Shown: one piece after another, positions 6,711 through 8,191 of the stretch
How positions within the stretch are numbered: position 1 is the stretch's first letter
How the letters are laid out: each line of letters starts with the position of its first letter
Made by a program: the position numbers and the translations under genes
From: Oscillospiraceae bacterium
GTDB taxonomy: Bacteria > Bacillota > Clostridia > Oscillospirales > Oscillospiraceae
Length of the DNA stretch: 8,191 bases
Direction: 5' to 3'
Assembly (NCBI GenBank): GCA_031264545.1
Contig: JAISDV010000154.1
Coordinates: forward strand, 1 to 8,191
The notes under the pieces: generated by a model
Seen by the model: the letters and a program-made list of their open reading frames with translations, nothing else
What the model was told of the DNA's origin: nothing
Databases searched by the model: none

Positions 6711-7529
6711 CTATGAAACCGTGACGGGCACTGTGGAACCGTCGCTCAGCGTAACCGTACCGCCGGTGACAGCGCCTGATGCCGCGTCGACCGTCAGCGC
6801 TAAGGAAGCCACGCTGGCGCCGGCCGGTCCCGCATCACCCTCCGGACCGATCGCGCCGGCAGGCCCGGTTGCGCCGGTTTGGCCTGCAGCACCGCTGGCG
6901 CCGGTCGGTCCCGTTGGACCTGTGGCCCCGGCAGAACCGGTCGGACCTGTTGCTCCGGCGGAGCCTGTGGGACCTGTAACGCCGGCTGCGCCGGTCGGGC
7001 CAACGGGCCCGGCTGCTCCAGTCGGACCTGTCGCACCCGTAGGGCCGGTTGGGCCTGTCACACCGGCCGGACCTGTTGTCCCGGCTGTACCGGCCGGACC
7101 GATGGGACCTGTCGCACCGACGGAGCCTGTCGGACCTGTGGCACCTGTGACGCCGGCCGGGCCGGTGGGTCCTGTGGCCCCGGCTGCGCCGGTCGGACCT
7201 GCGGCACCTGCAGCGCCGGTTGCGCCGATCGGGCCAACGGGCCCGGTTGGGCCTGTCGCGCCGATGGCGCCGGTCGGGCCTGTTGGGCCGCCGGCGGAGC
7301 CTGTCGGACCGATAGGCCCGGTCGCACCGGTCGGCCCGACGGGCCCGATGAAGCCCGGCGCGCCGGATGGCCCTGTCGGGCCCTTCGGACCCATTGGGCC
7401 CGTGGAACCGGCAGGTCCTGTCGGGCCGGCCGTTCCCGGACAACAGCAGTAATATCCCGCATTACAGCGGCAGCACCCGTACTGGGCATTGCAGCGTAAA
7501 CAGCGGTATTTGTAAGTCATGTTACTCAC
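6711..7529 (-). CDS. Collagen-like Gly-X-Y repeat protein with Cys-rich N-terminus (BclA-like)
   Basis: This is a 272-residue fibrous protein of the bacterial collagen-like type. The N-terminus (1-31) holds eight Cys and a tandem nonapeptide, RCNAQYGCC followed by RCNAGYYCC. Residues 32-239 are Gly-X-Y triplets: 16 triplets, one extra Gly at 80, then 53 more. GPT is the commonest (18 of 69), about half of the Y positions are Thr, and only three triplets carry a charged residue. The short C-terminal domain (240-272) is beta-like, ending LSDGSTVPVTVS, and resembles the ends of other clostridial collagen-like proteins. There is no signal peptide, transmembrane helix or sortase motif. With the GPT richness, this suggests a spore-coat or exosporium filament like BclA, not a secreted protein. 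The GTG start at 7529 follows AAAGGA (7540-7535) at 5 bases; ATG 7520 (Met4) is an alternative. The location is inferred. Confidence 0.88.
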   Translation of the reverse strand: MSNMTYKYRCLRCNAQYGCCRCNAGYYCCCPGTAGPTGPAGSTGPMGPKGPTGPSGAPGFIGPVGPTGATGPIGPTGSAGGPTGPTGAIGATGPTGPVGPIGATGAAGAAGPTGAAGATGPTGPAGVTGATGPTGSVGATGPIGPAGTAGTTGPAGVTGPTGPTGATGPTGAAGPVGPTGAAGVTGPTGSAGATGPTGSAGATGPTGPTGASGAAGQTGATGPAGAIGPEGDAGPAGASVASLALTVDAASGAVTGGTVTLSDGSTVPVTVS

Positions 7530-7567
7530 ATCTTTCCTTTTTGAAATGCGCCGTCTGTCTATAGCCG

Positions 7568-7595
7568 CCCTATGATAGGGGGAGTCCCCATATCA
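7568..7595 (-). repeat. Two overlapping inverted repeats in the 5' leader of the collagen-like gene
   Basis: CCCTAT and ATAGGG (7568-7573 and 7575-7580) form a 13-base palindrome with a single central base. A second repeat, TGATA (7573-7577) with TATCA (7591-7595), encloses GGGG/CCCC (7579-7582 with 7586-7589) around a 3-base loop and has one mismatch. The two share 7573-7580 and cannot form together. They lie between the promoter-like CATATTAT and the ribosome binding site, so operator, mRNA-stabilising and alternative-structure roles are all possible. Confidence 0.45.
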
Positions 7596-7601
7596 CAGTC
7601 C

Positions 7602-7609
7602 ATAATATG
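7602..7609 (-). promoter_or_regulatory. Possible -10 box of the collagen-like gene (mother-cell sigma type?)
   Basis: On the minus strand CATATTAT fits the CATANNNT form of -10 boxes used by the sporulation mother-cell factors sigma-E and sigma-K. An AC dinucleotide lies about 17 bases upstream, as loosely expected for sigma-K. The same bases contain TATTAT, a sigma-A-like -10 without a good -35. The distance to the GTG start is about 72 bases. The sporulation reading fits the product but is weak on its own. Confidence 0.3.
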
Positions 7610-7637
7610 ACGGCGCCCGAATATTGGTACCTGGCAG

Positions 7638-7672
7638 GAAAATGCATCCTCCGAGAACCCCGGGGGATGCAT
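7638..7672 (-). terminator. Intrinsic terminator of the purine nucleoside phosphorylase gene
   Basis: ATGCATCC (7642-7649) pairs with GGATGCAT (7665-7672). A T-G wobble and CCG/CGG continue the stem inward to 12 pairs around a 7-base loop. Read leftward the stem is followed by a short T run, and it lies about 85 bases beyond the stop codon at 7758. The position between that stop and the promoter-like site of the collagen-like gene supports a terminator that separates the two transcripts. Confidence 0.6.
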
Positions 7673-7757
7673 GCTGAACATTATTCACAGTCTTCTGCCG
7701 TCGGGCACAAACCCGGAAAACACCGGCAATATTATAGGTTAACGCTATTGAATTTTC

Positions 7758-8191
7758 TTACTGGGTTCCGATATGCGCTATGACGTCGGTCACAAGGGCT
7801 TGGAAGCTGTGGGAGACGCGGTCAGCGGTCTCGGAAATTTCCTTGTGGCTGAGGGGCTGCTGGCTTATGCCGCTGGCGAGGTTTGACACGCAGGACACGC
7901 CGCATACGCGGAGCCCCATGTGCCTTGCGGCAATAGCCTCACAGGCAGTGCTCATGCCGACGGCGTCCGCGCCCAGGATGCGGCACATACGTATCTCAGC
8001 CGGTGTCTCGTAGCCGGGCCCCGTGAGCTGGAGATAGACCCCCTCCCGCAGGGTTATACCCAGTTTATTTGCGCTGGCCTTGATGATGTCCCGGAGCTTC
8101 TGGTCGTAGACCACGCTCATGTCGGGAAAGCGCGTGCCCAGTTCGTCAATATTCGGTCCGATGAGCGGCGATGGGACAAAGGCAGCGATAT
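7758..8191 (-). CDS. punA: Purine nucleoside phosphorylase (trimeric PNP family), partial (N-terminus beyond right edge)
   Basis: This is a cytosolic salvage enzyme that phosphorolyses purine nucleosides, chiefly inosine and guanosine in this family, to base plus ribose or deoxyribose 1-phosphate. The last 143 or so residues of an expected 270 are visible, and the frame stays open to the window edge. The ATG at 8120 is therefore internal, not the start. Family hallmarks in order are PLIGPN, GTRFPDMS, GVYLQLTGPGYETPAEIRM (with the purine-site Glu of YETPAE), ILGADAVGMSTACEAIAARHMGLRVCGVSCVSN (with the conserved base-binding Asn of SCVSN) and LASG. The C-terminus is complete (VTDVIAHIGTQ). No neighbour in the pathway is within the window. 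The symbol follows the usual name for this PNP type; deoD denotes a different family. Confidence 0.95.
   Translation of the reverse strand, partial: IAAFVPSPLIGPNIDELGTRFPDMSVVYDQKLRDIIKASANKLGITLREGVYLQLTGPGYETPAEIRMCRILGADAVGMSTACEAIAARHMGLRVCGVSCVSNLASGISQQPLSHKEISETADRVSHSFQALVTDVIAHIGTQ

Noticed and set aside
6529..7452. A 307-codon rightward open frame rich in Pro-Val-Gly-Pro and Ala-Pro units
   Set aside because: It is antisense to the collagen-like gene. GC-rich Gly-X-Y codons leave several other frames open and make pseudo-repeats there. It has no ribosome binding site, and its start lies before the terminator of the real gene.
8118..8120. ATG at 8120 as the start of the purine nucleoside phosphorylase
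   Set aside because: Conserved family sequence (PLIGPN...GTRFPD) continues in frame upstream to the window edge, so this Met is internal.

Overview
This window looks like chromosomal DNA from a GC-rich, spore-forming Clostridia-type Firmicute, perhaps of the Ruminococcaceae/Oscillospiraceae kind. That placement is inference. It rests on strong GGAGG-type ribosome binding sites, sigma-A-like promoters in AT-richer gaps, a TQXA/Cna-B/sortase-type surface protein, a spore-surface-like collagen repeat protein, and a clostridial flavour to the ilvE and purine nucleoside phosphorylase sequences. No RNA gene, insertion sequence, phage gene or CRISPR array was seen.

Layout. Positions 1-1660 hold a leftward two-gene unit: ilvE (branched-chain aminotransferase), then an EamA/DMT-type transporter that overlaps the end of ilvE, appears to use a TTG start, and runs off the left edge. 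An AT-rich gap (1661-1889) carries back-to-back promoters. Rightward from it comes a two-gene ABC exporter operon (1890-4174): an ATPase and a large permease joined by an ATGA overlap. A gene-free stretch of about 450 bases (4175-4622) holds a terminator-like inverted repeat and several GC-rich hairpins leading into a rightward gene for a 606-residue secreted, sortase-type surface protein (4623-6443). That protein has a signal peptide, a TQXA/thioester-type domain, a Cna-B-type domain, a Pro/Ser stalk and an LPXTG-like tail.

A strong bidirectional terminator (6565-6595) separates it from a convergent leftward gene for a collagen-like protein (6711-7529) with a Cys-rich N-terminus and 69 Gly-X-Y triplets. 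Upstream of that lie a promoter-like site, two overlapping inverted repeats and the terminator of the next leftward gene. The last gene is the C-terminal half of a purine nucleoside phosphorylase, cut by the right edge.

The metabolic genes look ordinary. The accessory interest lies in 4175-7680, where two extracellular fibrous proteins of different kinds face each other. The clearest oddity is that the surface protein keeps the thioester Cys but has Lys where the TQXA motif has Gln (TKSA), while its Cna-B domain keeps a complete Lys/Glu/Asn isopeptide triad. I did not find a convincing wholly new multi-gene system.
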